DNA of 64,000 nt from Micromonospora sp. KC723 (GCF_004348595.1 NZ_SMKD01000005.1:23087-87086), one strand, 5' to 3'; counted from the stretch's first letter, positions 45,605 to 54,454 are shown. Translations and numbers: made by a program. Notes: generated by a model from the sequence alone, not told the origin.

Positions 45605-46588
45605 TTGAGTGAGCTGACGGGATCCTCCATCCTGGTCACCGGCGGCACCGGTTCCTTCGGGAAGACCTTCCTCCGGCATCTCCTCGCCGAGGCCGACCCG
45701 GCCCGGGTGGTGGTGTTCTCCCGCGACGAGCTGAAGCAGTACGAGCTGCGCCAGCAGTTGGGCGACGACCCGAGGCTGCGCTGGTTCATCGGCGACATCC
45801 GGGACCGGCACCGGCTCACCCGCGCGATGCACGGCGTGGACCACGTGGTGCACGCCGCCGCGCTCAAGCAGGTCGACACGGCCGAGTACAACCCGTCGGA
45901 GTTCATCGCCACCAACATCACCGGCTCGCAGCACGTGGTGGACGCGGCGATCGAGGCCGGGGTGAAGAAGGTCATCGCGCTCTCCACCGACAAGGCGTCC
46001 AGCCCGATCAACCTGTACGGCGCCACCAAGCTGGTCGGCGACAAGCTGTTCGTCTCCGCCAACCACTACGCCGCCCAGCACCCCACCCGCTTCTCGGTGG
46101 TGCGCTACGGCAACGTGGTGGGCAGCCGCGGCTCGGTGGTCCCGCTGTTCCGCCGGCTCGCCGCCGAGGGCAGGAGCCTGCCGATCACCGACAAGCGGAT
46201 GACCCGGTTCTGGATCACCCTGGACCAGGCCGTCCAGTTCGTCATGGACAGCTTCGACCAGATGCAGGGCGGCGAGCTGTTCGTGCCGCGCATCCCCAGC
46301 ATGCGGATCCTCGATCTGGTCGAGGCGGTGGCCCCGGACGCGACCACGCACGAGATCGGCATCCGCCCCGGCGAGAAGCTGCACGAGGAGATGATCGCCC
46401 CGGACGACAGCCGCCGGACGCTGCGGGCCAAGGACCGGTTCATCGTCCAGCCCACCATCGCCACCTGGGGTTACCAGCCGCCGGTCGGCTGCGAGCCGGT
46501 GCCGGACGGGTTCGCGTACCAGTCGGACACCAACGACGAGTGGCTGACCGTGGCGCAGCTGCGCGACATGCTCGGCATCACTGCGTGA
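45605..46588 (+). CDS. pseB: UDP-GlcNAc 4,6-dehydratase (inverting)
   Basis: First step of pseudaminic acid synthesis: dehydrates UDP-GlcNAc and inverts C5. The 327-aa extended SDR has GGTGSFG at 13-19, FSRDELKQYELR (a PseB/FlaA1 signature), FIGDIRDR, HAAALKQVDTAEYNP, Y138 and K142 in NLYGATK, and VRYGNVVGSRGSVVP. I place the start at TTG 45605 because GGGAG lies 7 bases upstream and the homology begins at once (SELTGSSILVTGG). The longer frame upstream has no family match. pseC starts one base before its stop ends. Confidence 0.93.
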   Translation: MSELTGSSILVTGGTGSFGKTFLRHLLAEADPARVVVFSRDELKQYELRQQLGDDPRLRWFIGDIRDRHRLTRAMHGVDHVVHAAALKQVDTAEYNPSEFIATNITGSQHVVDAAIEAGVKKVIALSTDKASSPINLYGATKLVGDKLFVSANHYAAQHPTRFSVVRYGNVVGSRGSVVPLFRRLAAEGRSLPITDKRMTRFWITLDQAVQFVMDSFDQMQGGELFVPRIPSMRILDLVEAVAPDATTHEIGIRPGEKLHEEMIAPDDSRRTLRAKDRFIVQPTIATWGYQPPVGCEPVPDGFAYQSDTNDEWLTVAQLRDMLGITA

Positions 46589-47742
46589 TGACGATGCTCC
46601 CGTACGGCCGGCAGTCGGTCACCGACGACGACGTCGCCGCCGTGGTCGCCGCGCTGCGCAGCGACTGGCTCACCACCGGCCCGCAGGTTGAGGCGTTCGA
46701 GACCGACCTGTCCCGGTGGACCGGCGGGACCGGTTGCGCGGCGGTGTCCAACGGCACCGCCGCCCTGCACGTCGCGTACGCGGCGGCCGGCGTCGGTCCC
46801 GGCGACGAGGTGGTCGTCCCCCCGATGACGTTCGTGGCGACCGCCAGCAGCGCGGTGGCCCTCGGCGCGACGGTGGTCTTCGCCGACGTCGAGGAGGAGA
46901 CCTTCACTCTCGACCCGGCGGCGGCCGAGGCGGCCACCACCCCCCGCACGAAGGTGGTGGCCGCGGTCGACTACGCCGGCCACCCGGCCGACTACGACGC
47001 CCTGCGCGCCGCGCTGGCCGGCAGCGACGCGCTGCTGCTCGCCGACGCCGCGCACTCCATCGGCGCCACCTACCGGGGCCGGCCGGTCGGCTCACTGGCC
47101 GACCTGACCACCTTCTCGTTCTTCCCCACCAAGAACCTCACCACCGCCGAGGGCGGCGCGGTCGCCGCGGGCGACCCGGAGCTGCTGAAGCGGGCCCGCC
47201 GTTTCCGCAACATCGGGCTGGTCCGCGAACGCGACGAGCTGCGCTGGCCCGACGAGGGAGGCTGGCACCAGGAGGTGCACGAGTTCGGCCTGAACTACCG
47301 GCTGCCCGACGTGCTCTGCGCGCTGGGCCGCAGCCAGCTCCGCCGGCTCGGCGACTTCCTCGCCGCCCGGGCCCGGCTGGTCGCCCGGTACGACGAGGCC
47401 CTCGCGGACCTCGACGGGGTGCTGATCCCCGGCCGCCGCTCCTGGGCCGCTCCGGCCTGGCACCTCTACCCGGTGCGCGTGCTCGACGGCCGCCGCCGCG
47501 AGGTGTACGACCGGATGCGCGCCGCCGGCATCGGGGTGCAGGTCAACTACATTCCGGCGCACTGGCACCCGGCCTTCGCCGAGCTGGGCTACCGGCGCGG
47601 ATCCTGCCCGGTGGCCGAGTCGTTCTACCAGGAGCAACTGTCCCTGCCGCTCTTCCCGACCCTCACCGACGCCGACCAGGACCGCGTGATCGACGCGTTC
47701 CGCGCCGCCCTGCGCGGCGTACCCGTGCGTCCCGCCGCCTGA
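46588..47742 (+). CDS. pseC: UDP-4-amino-4,6-dideoxy-altrose aminotransferase
   Basis: The PLP enzyme that aminates C4 of the PseB product. The 384-aa DegT/DnrJ/EryC1 protein has LPYGRQSVTDDDVAAV, the family's SNGTAALH, VVPPMTFVATASS, ADAAHSIGATYRG, the Schiff-base Lys K182 in FFPTKNLTTAEGG and FGLNYRLPDVLCALG. ATG 46588 overlaps the last base of pseB (TGATG). It is very close to PseC/SpsC homologues in other bacteria, which fixes the locus as pseudaminic-type. Confidence 0.93.
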   Translation: MTMLPYGRQSVTDDDVAAVVAALRSDWLTTGPQVEAFETDLSRWTGGTGCAAVSNGTAALHVAYAAAGVGPGDEVVVPPMTFVATASSAVALGATVVFADVEEETFTLDPAAAEAATTPRTKVVAAVDYAGHPADYDALRAALAGSDALLLADAAHSIGATYRGRPVGSLADLTTFSFFPTKNLTTAEGGAVAAGDPELLKRARRFRNIGLVRERDELRWPDEGGWHQEVHEFGLNYRLPDVLCALGRSQLRRLGDFLAARARLVARYDEALADLDGVLIPGRRSWAAPAWHLYPVRVLDGRRREVYDRMRAAGIGVQVNYIPAHWHPAFAELGYRRGSCPVAESFYQEQLSLPLFPTLTDADQDRVIDAFRAALRGVPVRPAA

Positions 47743-47752
47743 CGGGGTACCG

Positions 47753-48595
47753 ATGCACCACGCGAACCACTTCTACGGGCACGCCCACGTGCTGGCGCGC
47801 TACTGCGGACTCGGCGAGGGGCACCCGCCCCGGATCAACGGGTACGTCCAGCACGGCTGGAACATCGGCGACGGGCTCGCCCCCGGCCACCCGTACGCCG
47901 ACCGCACCCCGAGCCTGCTCTGGTCGGAGCAGACCCGCCGGCGGGCCTGGTCGGTGGGGCGGCGCAACGTCGTCACCATCGGCGCGCCCTTCGCGTACCT
48001 GCTGGACCTGCGCCGCGACGACCCGCCGGAGCCGCGGCGGGAGGGCACCATCTGGTACCCGTTCCACGGCTGGGAGGGCCAGCACGTCAAGGGCGACCAC
48101 AAGGAGCTCATCGCCCGGATCCGGGCCACCGAGCCGGGGCCGGTGACGGTCTGCCTCTACTGGCACGAGTACGGCATGCGCCGGGTGCGCCGGCTCTACG
48201 AGAACGCCGGCTTCCGGGTGATCTGCCACGGCTACCGGGGTCACTGGTGGAAAGACACCGACCCGTTCTTCCTCGACAAGCAGCTCACCGAGCTGCGCCG
48301 GCACCGGCGGGTCGCCTCCAACCGGCTCACCAGCGCGATCTTCTACGGCATCGCCGCCGGCTGCGAGCCCGCCGTCTACGGTGACCCGATGATTCTGTCC
48401 GACGAGGACCCCACCTTCGGTGGCACCGCGCGCATCCGCCGGCAGTGGCCGGAACTGCACGGCGAGTCGGTCGACCAGGCCACCGCCGTCGAGATCGCCC
48501 GCGCCGAACTGGGCACCGACCACCGCTGTACGCCGGCCGAGCTGCGTGAGCTGCTCGGGTGGGCGAACCTCCAGGAGGACGACGTTGACGACTGA
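47753..48595 (+). CDS. Unrecognised protein, possible GT-B-like sugar transferase
   Basis: 280 aa, soluble, rich in Trp, His and Arg. Features: NHFYGHAHVLARYCGL at the start, GYVQHGWNIGDG, TIGAPFAYLLDL, and SNRLTSAIFYGIAAGCEPAVYGDPM. The last motif recalls the donor-binding loop of Kdo and polysialic transferases (Ser/Thr, small residues, then a V-Y-G pair). It lies in a coupled run between pseC and a methyltransferase-like gene, overlapping the latter by 11 bases. A pseudaminic-acid transferase is a reasonable guess, but I cannot name the family. ATG 47753 has a CGGGG about 6 bases upstream. Confidence 0.65.
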   Translation: MHHANHFYGHAHVLARYCGLGEGHPPRINGYVQHGWNIGDGLAPGHPYADRTPSLLWSEQTRRRAWSVGRRNVVTIGAPFAYLLDLRRDDPPEPRREGTIWYPFHGWEGQHVKGDHKELIARIRATEPGPVTVCLYWHEYGMRRVRRLYENAGFRVICHGYRGHWWKDTDPFFLDKQLTELRRHRRVASNRLTSAIFYGIAAGCEPAVYGDPMILSDEDPTFGGTARIRRQWPELHGESVDQATAVEIARAELGTDHRCTPAELRELLGWANLQEDDVDD

Positions 48596-50399
48596 GACCC
48601 CACCCCGGGTCGCCCTGCCGGGCGGGGAGATGCTGGCCTGGTCGGACCTGCCGGAACGCCGGTTGGCCGAGGGCGGCCCGCTGGCGGCGCTGCTGGCCCG
48701 GCTGGTGCCCGCCGGTGCCCGGGTGCTGCTCGTCGGGCCGCACGACCCGGCGTTGGTGGCCCGGCTGGCCCACGCCGCGGTGACCTGCCTGCTACGCAGT
48801 CACCCGGACGGGGTGGTGCTGGCCGACCGGGGCGCCCGGGTGGTGGTCGGCGGACCCGCCGGCCTGCCCGCCGACGAGCAGTGGGACATGGTGGTCGCCG
48901 CCGCCGGACTCGACGCCGTGGAGTCGGTGGAGGGAGACCGGCTGGGCTGGGACGGCGTGCTGGCCCGACTGGTCGCGGCGGTGGCCCCGGGCGGCACGCT
49001 GCTGCTGCGGGTGGACAACCCGCTGGGCGTGCACCGTCTGGTCGCCGCCTCCCCCTGGTACGCCGACCGCTCCGACCGGGCCTGGTCCGTCGGTGGCGTG
49101 CTGGACGCCGGGCGGCCCGCCAACCAGGCGCAGGCCCGGGCCCGGCTGGCGGGCGCCGGCCTGCGGCCGGGGGCGGGCTTCGCCGCGTACCCCGACCCGG
49201 ACGCCCCGACGGTGCTGGTCGACGCCGACGAGCTGGACCGGCGGACCACCTCGGGACTGTTCGACGCGATGCTGCACGGGGCCTGCGCGGGCGACCGGGA
49301 AGCGACGGTGCTCCAGGACCCGGCCCGGTTGGCCGTCGACGCGCTGCACGCCGGGCTCGGTTCGACGCTCGCCCCGAGCTGGCTGTTGCTCGCCCATCGC
49401 CCGGCCACCGGCACGGCCGCCGACCCCGGTGGGAGGACGGACCTGCCGGTGGCGCTGGTGCAGACCGGGCCGCCGGGCGTCGGGGTGGTCGAGGTGCACG
49501 CCGGGGCGGGCGGCTGGCGGTGGTGGGCGAGCGGCGGGACGCCCCGATCCGAAGCCGCGCCCTTCGCCTCCCGGGAGGTGGCCCACCGGGACGTGGCCGC
49601 CCTGCACGGGCCGGTGCCCGAGGGTCGGCTGCTGCGTACCCTGCTGCTCGACGCCTGCCTGCGCCGCGACCTGCACACCCTGCGCCACCTGCTGCGCGGG
49701 TACGCCACCTGGCTCGGCACCCAGGCCGAGGCCGATGGCCGGCTGGCCGGGGCCACCGCGCTGGCCGGGACGGACAACGTGGTGGTGGACGGCGACGAGT
49801 TCGCCGTCCTCGACCCGAGCTGGCGGGCCACCGCGCCGCTGGAGCTGGACGTGGCGCTGGCCCGGTCCCTGTGGCGCTTCGCGGCCGTGCTGCTGACCGG
49901 CGGGTACGCCCACCCGTGGACGTCCACCCTGGACGTGGCCGGGCTCACCGTGGTGCTCGGCGGCGTCGCCGGGCGCGACCTGTCCCGGGCGACCGTGGCC
50001 GCCGCCGTCGAGGCGGAGGCCGCGATAACCGCCGCGCTGCGCGGCCTCGACGCCGAGGGGCGGGTACGCCTCGCCGACGAGCTGCGCGCGGTCTCCCCGA
50101 CCGATCCGCCGGCCGGGCCGCACAGCTACCAGCAGCTACGCGAGGCGTGGCTGCGCCAGCGGGAGGAGATGACCCGACTCTCCGCGCTGCTGAAGTGGAC
50201 CGAGGAACTGCTGACCTCCCGGGAACGGGCGCTGCGCCGCGCCGACGCGACCATCAACCTGCTCAGCGGTTCGCTGAGCTACCGGGTGGGCCGGTTGGCG
50301 ATCACCCCGGCCCGGCTGGCCAAGCGGGGCGCGCGCGCCGCCAAGCGCCGGGCCACCGCCGCGCTCAACCAGCGCCGGCCCGAACAGGAGCAGCAGTGA
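48585..50399 (+). CDS. Methyltransferase-like protein with C-terminal coiled coil
   Basis: 604 aa. The N-terminal 140 residues resemble a class I SAM-dependent methyltransferase fold (RVLLVGPHDPALVARL, WDMVVAAAGLDAVE, APGGTLLLRVDNPLGVHRLV), but the glycine-rich SAM loop is degenerate. The middle region is unrecognised. Residues about 540-604 form a coiled coil with LSGSLSYRVGRLAITPARL, a tail often seen in proteins acting on surface polysaccharides. TTG 48585 has GGAGG 6 bases upstream. The 3' end overlaps pseF as GTGA. It probably works on the nonulosonate glycan, but the reaction is unproven. Confidence 0.7.
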   Translation: MTTETPPRVALPGGEMLAWSDLPERRLAEGGPLAALLARLVPAGARVLLVGPHDPALVARLAHAAVTCLLRSHPDGVVLADRGARVVVGGPAGLPADEQWDMVVAAAGLDAVESVEGDRLGWDGVLARLVAAVAPGGTLLLRVDNPLGVHRLVAASPWYADRSDRAWSVGGVLDAGRPANQAQARARLAGAGLRPGAGFAAYPDPDAPTVLVDADELDRRTTSGLFDAMLHGACAGDREATVLQDPARLAVDALHAGLGSTLAPSWLLLAHRPATGTAADPGGRTDLPVALVQTGPPGVGVVEVHAGAGGWRWWASGGTPRSEAAPFASREVAHRDVAALHGPVPEGRLLRTLLLDACLRRDLHTLRHLLRGYATWLGTQAEADGRLAGATALAGTDNVVVDGDEFAVLDPSWRATAPLELDVALARSLWRFAAVLLTGGYAHPWTSTLDVAGLTVVLGGVAGRDLSRATVAAAVEAEAAITAALRGLDAEGRVRLADELRAVSPTDPPAGPHSYQQLREAWLRQREEMTRLSALLKWTEELLTSRERALRRADATINLLSGSLSYRVGRLAITPARLAKRGARAAKRRATAALNQRRPEQEQQ

Positions 50400-51223
50400 C
50401 CGAGAGCTTCCCGGAGGCCGTGGCAGCGGTCGCCGCCGGTGCGCCGGGCGGCGGCGCCCCGGCCGGCCGGGACACCCCGGGCGCGGGGAACCCCGCCCGG
50501 ATCGTGGGGATCGTGCAGGCCCGGATGGGCTCGTCCCGGCTGCCCGGCAAGGTGTTGCGTCCGCTGGCCGGGCGCAGCGTCCTCGGCCGGGTGGTGCGGG
50601 CCGCCCGGGACAGCGGCGTGCTGGCCGACCTGGTCGTGGCGACCAGCACCGACCCGGCCGACGACGCGGTGGTGGCCGAGTGCCGCCGGCTGGGCGTGCC
50701 CTGGCACCGGGGGCCGGTCGACGACGTGCTGGCCCGGTTCGTCGGGGCCCTGGACGATCACCCCGGTGACGCGGTCATGCGGTTCACGGCGGACTGTCCG
50801 CTGCTCGATCCGGAGATCGTGGCGCTGGTGGCATCGGTGTACCGGGCGGTACCCGGGTTGGACTACGCCAGCACGTCGATCGCCCGTACGTTGCCCCGCG
50901 GGCTGGACGTGGAGATCATCCGCGCGGACGCGCTGCGTACCCTGGACCGGATCGCCACCGACCACCACCGGGTCCACGTGACCTCGTACGCGTACACCCA
51001 TCCGGAGCTGTTCCGGGTCCTCGGGGTGACCCTCGCGCCGGACCGCTCCGGGCTGCGGCTCACCCTCGACACCGAACAGGACTGGACGTTGGTGCGTGCG
51101 GTGACCGACCACTTCGGCGACGTCAGTGTCCCGCTGGCCAAGCTCGCCGACTGGCTGCACGGGCAGCCGGCCCTGCGCGCCCTCAACGCCGACGTACGGC
51201 AGAAGCGACTGGAGGAGTCCTGA
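50396..51223 (+). CDS. pseF: SpsF/PseF-type cytidylyltransferase
   Basis: Expected to activate pseudaminic acid with CTP as CMP-Pse. The 275-aa protein has the SpsF signature IVGIVQARMGSSRLPGKVLRPL, VVATSTDPADD, FTADCPLLDPEIVALV and HVTSYAYTHPELF. Bacillus spsC-D-E-F-G has the same gene content as pseC-H-I-F-G here. It is of the SpsF subtype and not the classic CMP-NeuAc-synthetase subtype, so the exact nonulosonate is inferred from context. About 30 N-terminal residues are low-complexity Ala/Gly. GTG 50396 overlaps the upstream stop, and the end overlaps pseG. Confidence 0.83.
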   Translation: MTESFPEAVAAVAAGAPGGGAPAGRDTPGAGNPARIVGIVQARMGSSRLPGKVLRPLAGRSVLGRVVRAARDSGVLADLVVATSTDPADDAVVAECRRLGVPWHRGPVDDVLARFVGALDDHPGDAVMRFTADCPLLDPEIVALVASVYRAVPGLDYASTSIARTLPRGLDVEIIRADALRTLDRIATDHHRVHVTSYAYTHPELFRVLGVTLAPDRSGLRLTLDTEQDWTLVRAVTDHFGDVSVPLAKLADWLHGQPALRALNADVRQKRLEES

Positions 51224-52272
51224 GCACACCCCGGATCGGACTGCGGTGCGACGCCGGGCCGCGACGCGGCGTCGGACACTTGGTCCGCTGCCTGGCCCTC
51301 GGCGAGGAGTTCCTGGCCCGGGGAGCCGCCGTCTCGCTGTTCGGCACGGTCGAGGGGGTCGACTGGGCGGCGGCACAGCTCACCGCGCGGGGCATCCCCC
51401 AGCACCCCGGCCCGGACACCCCGGCGGGACTGGTCGCGGCGGCCCGGGAGCACCGGCTCGACGCGATGGTGCTCGACTCGTACGAGCTGGACCCGGCCGG
51501 CGCGGGGGCGCTGCGGGCCGCCGGCGTGGTCACCCTGGCGATCGTCGACGGGGACACCCGGGGACAGGACGCCGACCTCTACCTGGACCAGAACTTCGGC
51601 GCCGACGCGCCGGGCGGCGGGGGGCGGTTGCTGGCCGGCACCCGGTACGCGCTGCTGCGTGACTCCGTGATCGCCGCCCGGCCGCCGGCGCCCCGCGTCG
51701 CCACGCCGGTGGGACGACCCCGGGTGCTCGCCTTCTTCGGCGGCACCGACGCGGTGGGCGCGGCCCCGGTGCTGACCCGGGTGCTGCTCGGCACCGGGCA
51801 CCCGCTGGAGCTGACCGTGGTGGCGGCCCGGCCGCAGATCGTGGCCGAACTGGCGGAACTCAGCCCAGGCCGGGGGCAGACCCTACGGCTCATTGCGCCG
51901 ACCGACGGGCTACCCGCGCTGATCCGGGCGGCCGACCTGGTGGTCAGCGCCGCCGGCACCTCGACCTGGGAGCTGTGCTGCCTCGGTGCGCCGTCCGCGC
52001 TGGTCTGCGTGGTGGACAACCAGCGCGAGTCGTACCGCCGGGTGGTGGCACACGGGCTTGTCGCCGGGCTGGGCGAGCTGCCGGAGCTGGCCGCGCCGGG
52101 GATGGCCGGGCGGGCGGCCCGGGCGACGGCCTCCCGGGTTCTGCGGGGGCTGCTCACCCTGCCCCGGCGGCGGGCCGTGCTCTCCGCGCGGGCCTGGGCC
52201 GCCGTCGACGGGCGGGGCCGGGCCCGGGTCGCCGACGCGGTACTGTCTCGTACTCCTGTACTAAACCGCTGA
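51220..52272 (+). CDS. pseG: UDP-sugar hydrolase PseG, probable CTG start
   Basis: Removes UDP from the diacylated sugar before PseI acts. It is a 350-aa GT-B-like hydrolase. The essential N-terminal motif reads RCDAGPRRGVGHLVRCLALGEEF, with the catalytic-type His H20 in GVGH. AFFGGTDAVGAAP, LVVSAAGTSTWELCCLGAPSALV and VDNQRESYRRV match the C-terminal donor half. The first standard start (TTG 51280) comes just after that His and would delete it. No ATG, GTG or TTG lies upstream in frame near the gene. CTG 51220 overlaps the pseF stop as CTGA and has GGAGG 4 bases upstream, so I take it as the start. Confidence 0.85.
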   Translation: MSTPRIGLRCDAGPRRGVGHLVRCLALGEEFLARGAAVSLFGTVEGVDWAAAQLTARGIPQHPGPDTPAGLVAAAREHRLDAMVLDSYELDPAGAGALRAAGVVTLAIVDGDTRGQDADLYLDQNFGADAPGGGGRLLAGTRYALLRDSVIAARPPAPRVATPVGRPRVLAFFGGTDAVGAAPVLTRVLLGTGHPLELTVVAARPQIVAELAELSPGRGQTLRLIAPTDGLPALIRAADLVVSAAGTSTWELCCLGAPSALVCVVDNQRESYRRVVAHGLVAGLGELPELAAPGMAGRAARATASRVLRGLLTLPRRRAVLSARAWAAVDGRGRARVADAVLSRTPVLNR

Positions 52273-52284
52273 TAGGGTGGCGGC

Positions 52285-52914
52285 ATGTCCGCCTACCAGC
52301 CGTCGATGCTCGACCTCGACGACGCCGGGCCGTCCCTCGGCCCGTTGCCGGGAGCGGTGCGCCGGCACGTGCTCACCCGGGGCGCCTGGGTGGACCACCT
52401 GCCCGCCTGGGTGCGCGGCTCCGACGCGGTGCTCGACACGCTGCTGTCCGAAGTCCCCTGGCGGGCCGAGCGCCGCACCATGTACGACAGCGAGGTCGAC
52501 GTGCCCCGCCTGCTCTGCTGGTACGGCCCGGGCCGGCCGCTGCCGCACCCGGTGCTCACCGAGGCGCGGGCGACGCTCACCGCGCACTACGCGCCCGAGC
52601 TGGGCGAGCCGTTCGTGACCGCTGGCATGTGCCTCTACCGCGACGGGCGGGACAGCGTCGCCTGGCACGGCGACACGCTGGGCCGGGGCGCGCACACCGA
52701 CACCATGGTCGCCATCGTGTCGTTCGGCTCGCCCCGCCCGCTGCTGCTGCGCCCGCGCGGTGGCGGCGACAGCGTGCGGTTCCCGCTCGGCCACGGCGAC
52801 CTGGTGGTGATGGGCGGCTCCTGCCAGCGCACCTGGGAGCACACCGTGCCGAAGACCACCCGCCCGGTCGGCCCCCGGGTGAGCGTCCAGTTCCGCCCCA
52901 CCGGCGTCGCCTGA
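52285..52914 (+). CDS. AlkB-like Fe(II)/2-oxoglutarate dioxygenase
   Basis: A 209-aa oxygenase of the AlkB family, which repairs alkylated bases. The metal triad is H128 and D130 in AWHGDT and H186 in WEHTVPK. The 2-oxoglutarate Arg lies in the final VSVQFRP, and a preceding YRDGRDSVAWH matches the family. VDVPRLLCWYGP forms the nucleotide lid. It follows pseG by 12 bases but is probably not part of sugar synthesis. An imperfect hairpin lies just downstream. Confidence 0.88.
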   Translation: MSAYQPSMLDLDDAGPSLGPLPGAVRRHVLTRGAWVDHLPAWVRGSDAVLDTLLSEVPWRAERRTMYDSEVDVPRLLCWYGPGRPLPHPVLTEARATLTAHYAPELGEPFVTAGMCLYRDGRDSVAWHGDTLGRGAHTDTMVAIVSFGSPRPLLLRPRGGGDSVRFPLGHGDLVVMGGSCQRTWEHTVPKTTRPVGPRVSVQFRPTGVA

Positions 52915-52918
52915 CCGG

Positions 52919-52979
52919 GTTGATCGAGAGGTTCGCGCCCGGATCCGGCTCCCGCCATGACGCAAACCTCTTGGTCAAC
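52919..52979. repeat. Imperfect inverted repeat after the AlkB-like gene
   Basis: GTTGATCGAGAGGTTCGCG at the left and CGCAAACCTCTTGGTCAAC at the right pair at 16 of 19 positions around a 23-base loop. It is AT-richer than its surroundings. It may be a terminator or a dispersed intergenic palindrome. I see only this one copy in the window. Confidence 0.5.
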
Positions 52980-53072
52980 GGCGTGGGGCAGGTAGGGGCT
53001 GGGCCGGGACGCGTGCTAGAAACGACCCTCAGGGTCGATCATGCCCCCGTCACCTGACGCGAAGGGCGTGCC

Positions 53073-54410
53073 ATGACGCAGTCCCCCTCCTCCCGCTGGT
53101 CGCCGTGGACGGTGCACGGCGACGGCCGCTCGGTCATCCCGGGCGACGTGGTGCACCCCGGCGAGCGGCTCTCCTGGCCACGAACGGTCGGCGTCGGCGT
53201 GCAGCACGTGGTCGCGATGTTCGGCGCCACGTTCACCGTCCCGCTGATCACCGGGTTCCCGCCGGCCACCACGCTCTTCTTCTCCGGCATCGGCACCCTG
53301 CTGTTCCTGGTCGTCACGGGCAACCGGCTGCCGTCGTACCTCGGCTCGTCGTTCGCCTTCATCGCGCCGGTGCTGGCGGCGAAGGCCGGCGGTGACATCG
53401 GCCCGGCCCTCGGCGGGATCGTCGTGGCCGGCGTGGCGCTCGCCCTGGTCGGCCTGGTGGTGCAGCTCGCCGGGGCGCGCTGGATCGACGCGCTGATGCC
53501 ACCGGTGGTCACCGGCGCGATCGTCGCGCTCATCGGGCTCAATCTCGCCCCGGTGGCCTGGGACGGTGGAGGCAGCGGCACCGGGGTGCGGGCCCAGCCG
53601 TTGATCGCCCTGGTCACCCTGGCCGCGATCCTGCTCGCCACGGTCGCGTTCCGGGGTTTCCTGGCCCGACTGTCCATCCTGCTCGGCGTGGTGGTCGGCT
53701 GGGTGCTCGCCGCCGTCCTCGGCGGCCTCGACCCGAAGGCGGTCGACGGGCTGCGCGACGCGGCCTGGGTCGGGCTGCCCGAGTTCCACGCGCCGAGTTT
53801 CAGCCTGCGCGCGGTGGTGCTGGTCATCCCGGTGATCCTGGTGCTGGTCGCGGAGAACGCCGGGCACGTCAAGGCGGTCGCCGCCATGACCGGGCGCAAC
53901 CTGGACAAGGACATGGGCCGGGCGTTCCTGGGCGACGGCCTGGCCACCGTGCTCGCCGGCTCGGGTGGCGGCTCCGGCACCACCACGTACGCGGAGAACA
54001 TCGGCGTGATGGCGGCCACCCGGGTCTACTCGACCGCCGCGTACTGGGTGGCCGGGGTGGCGGCGGTGCTGCTCGGGCTCAGCCCGAAGTTCGGCGCGCT
54101 GATCCTCACCGTGCCGGCGGGGGTGCTCGGCGGCGCGACCACCGCGCTGTACGGCCTGATCGCCATCCTCGGCGCGCGGATCTGGATCGAGGCCCGGGTG
54201 GACTTCCACGACCCGGTCAACCTGATGACCGCCGCCGTCGCGGTGATCGTCGGCGCGGCCAACTACACCCTCACCGCCGGCGACCTCTCCTTCAACGGCA
54301 TCGCCCTCGGCACCGCCGCCGCCCTGGTCATCTACCACGGCATGCGCACGGTGGCCCGCCTCCGCGGCACCACCTCGGAAACCCGTCGCGGCCCCGAACC
54401 CGAACTCTGA
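53073..54410 (+). CDS. Uracil/xanthine permease (NCS2 family)
   Basis: A 445-aa proton-coupled nucleobase transporter with 14 expected membrane segments. Family landmarks are GVQHVVAMFGATFTVPLI at the first helix, LPSYLGSSFAFIAP, LVAENAGHVKAVAAMTG with the substrate-binding Glu in AENAGH, and the GSGGGSGTTTYAENIGVMAATRV loop. VPAGVLGGATTALYGLIA is the second half-helix. The UraA/PyrP subfamily is most likely, but uracil and xanthine cannot be told apart here. It starts at ATG 53073 and ends before a strong shared terminator. Confidence 0.93.
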   Translation: MTQSPSSRWSPWTVHGDGRSVIPGDVVHPGERLSWPRTVGVGVQHVVAMFGATFTVPLITGFPPATTLFFSGIGTLLFLVVTGNRLPSYLGSSFAFIAPVLAAKAGGDIGPALGGIVVAGVALALVGLVVQLAGARWIDALMPPVVTGAIVALIGLNLAPVAWDGGGSGTGVRAQPLIALVTLAAILLATVAFRGFLARLSILLGVVVGWVLAAVLGGLDPKAVDGLRDAAWVGLPEFHAPSFSLRAVVLVIPVILVLVAENAGHVKAVAAMTGRNLDKDMGRAFLGDGLATVLAGSGGGSGTTTYAENIGVMAATRVYSTAAYWVAGVAAVLLGLSPKFGALILTVPAGVLGGATTALYGLIAILGARIWIEARVDFHDPVNLMTAAVAVIVGAANYTLTAGDLSFNGIALGTAAALVIYHGMRTVARLRGTTSETRRGPEPEL

Positions 54411-54454
54411 CCCCGACCCGCCCGGTCCCTGACCACGAGGGACACGCAGACGGT

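Noticed and set aside
42930..45608. Rightward 892-codon open frame across the PseH-like and GT-C genes
   Set aside because: Overlaps two well-supported genes. The product is Gln/Arg/His-rich nonsense without conserved blocks.
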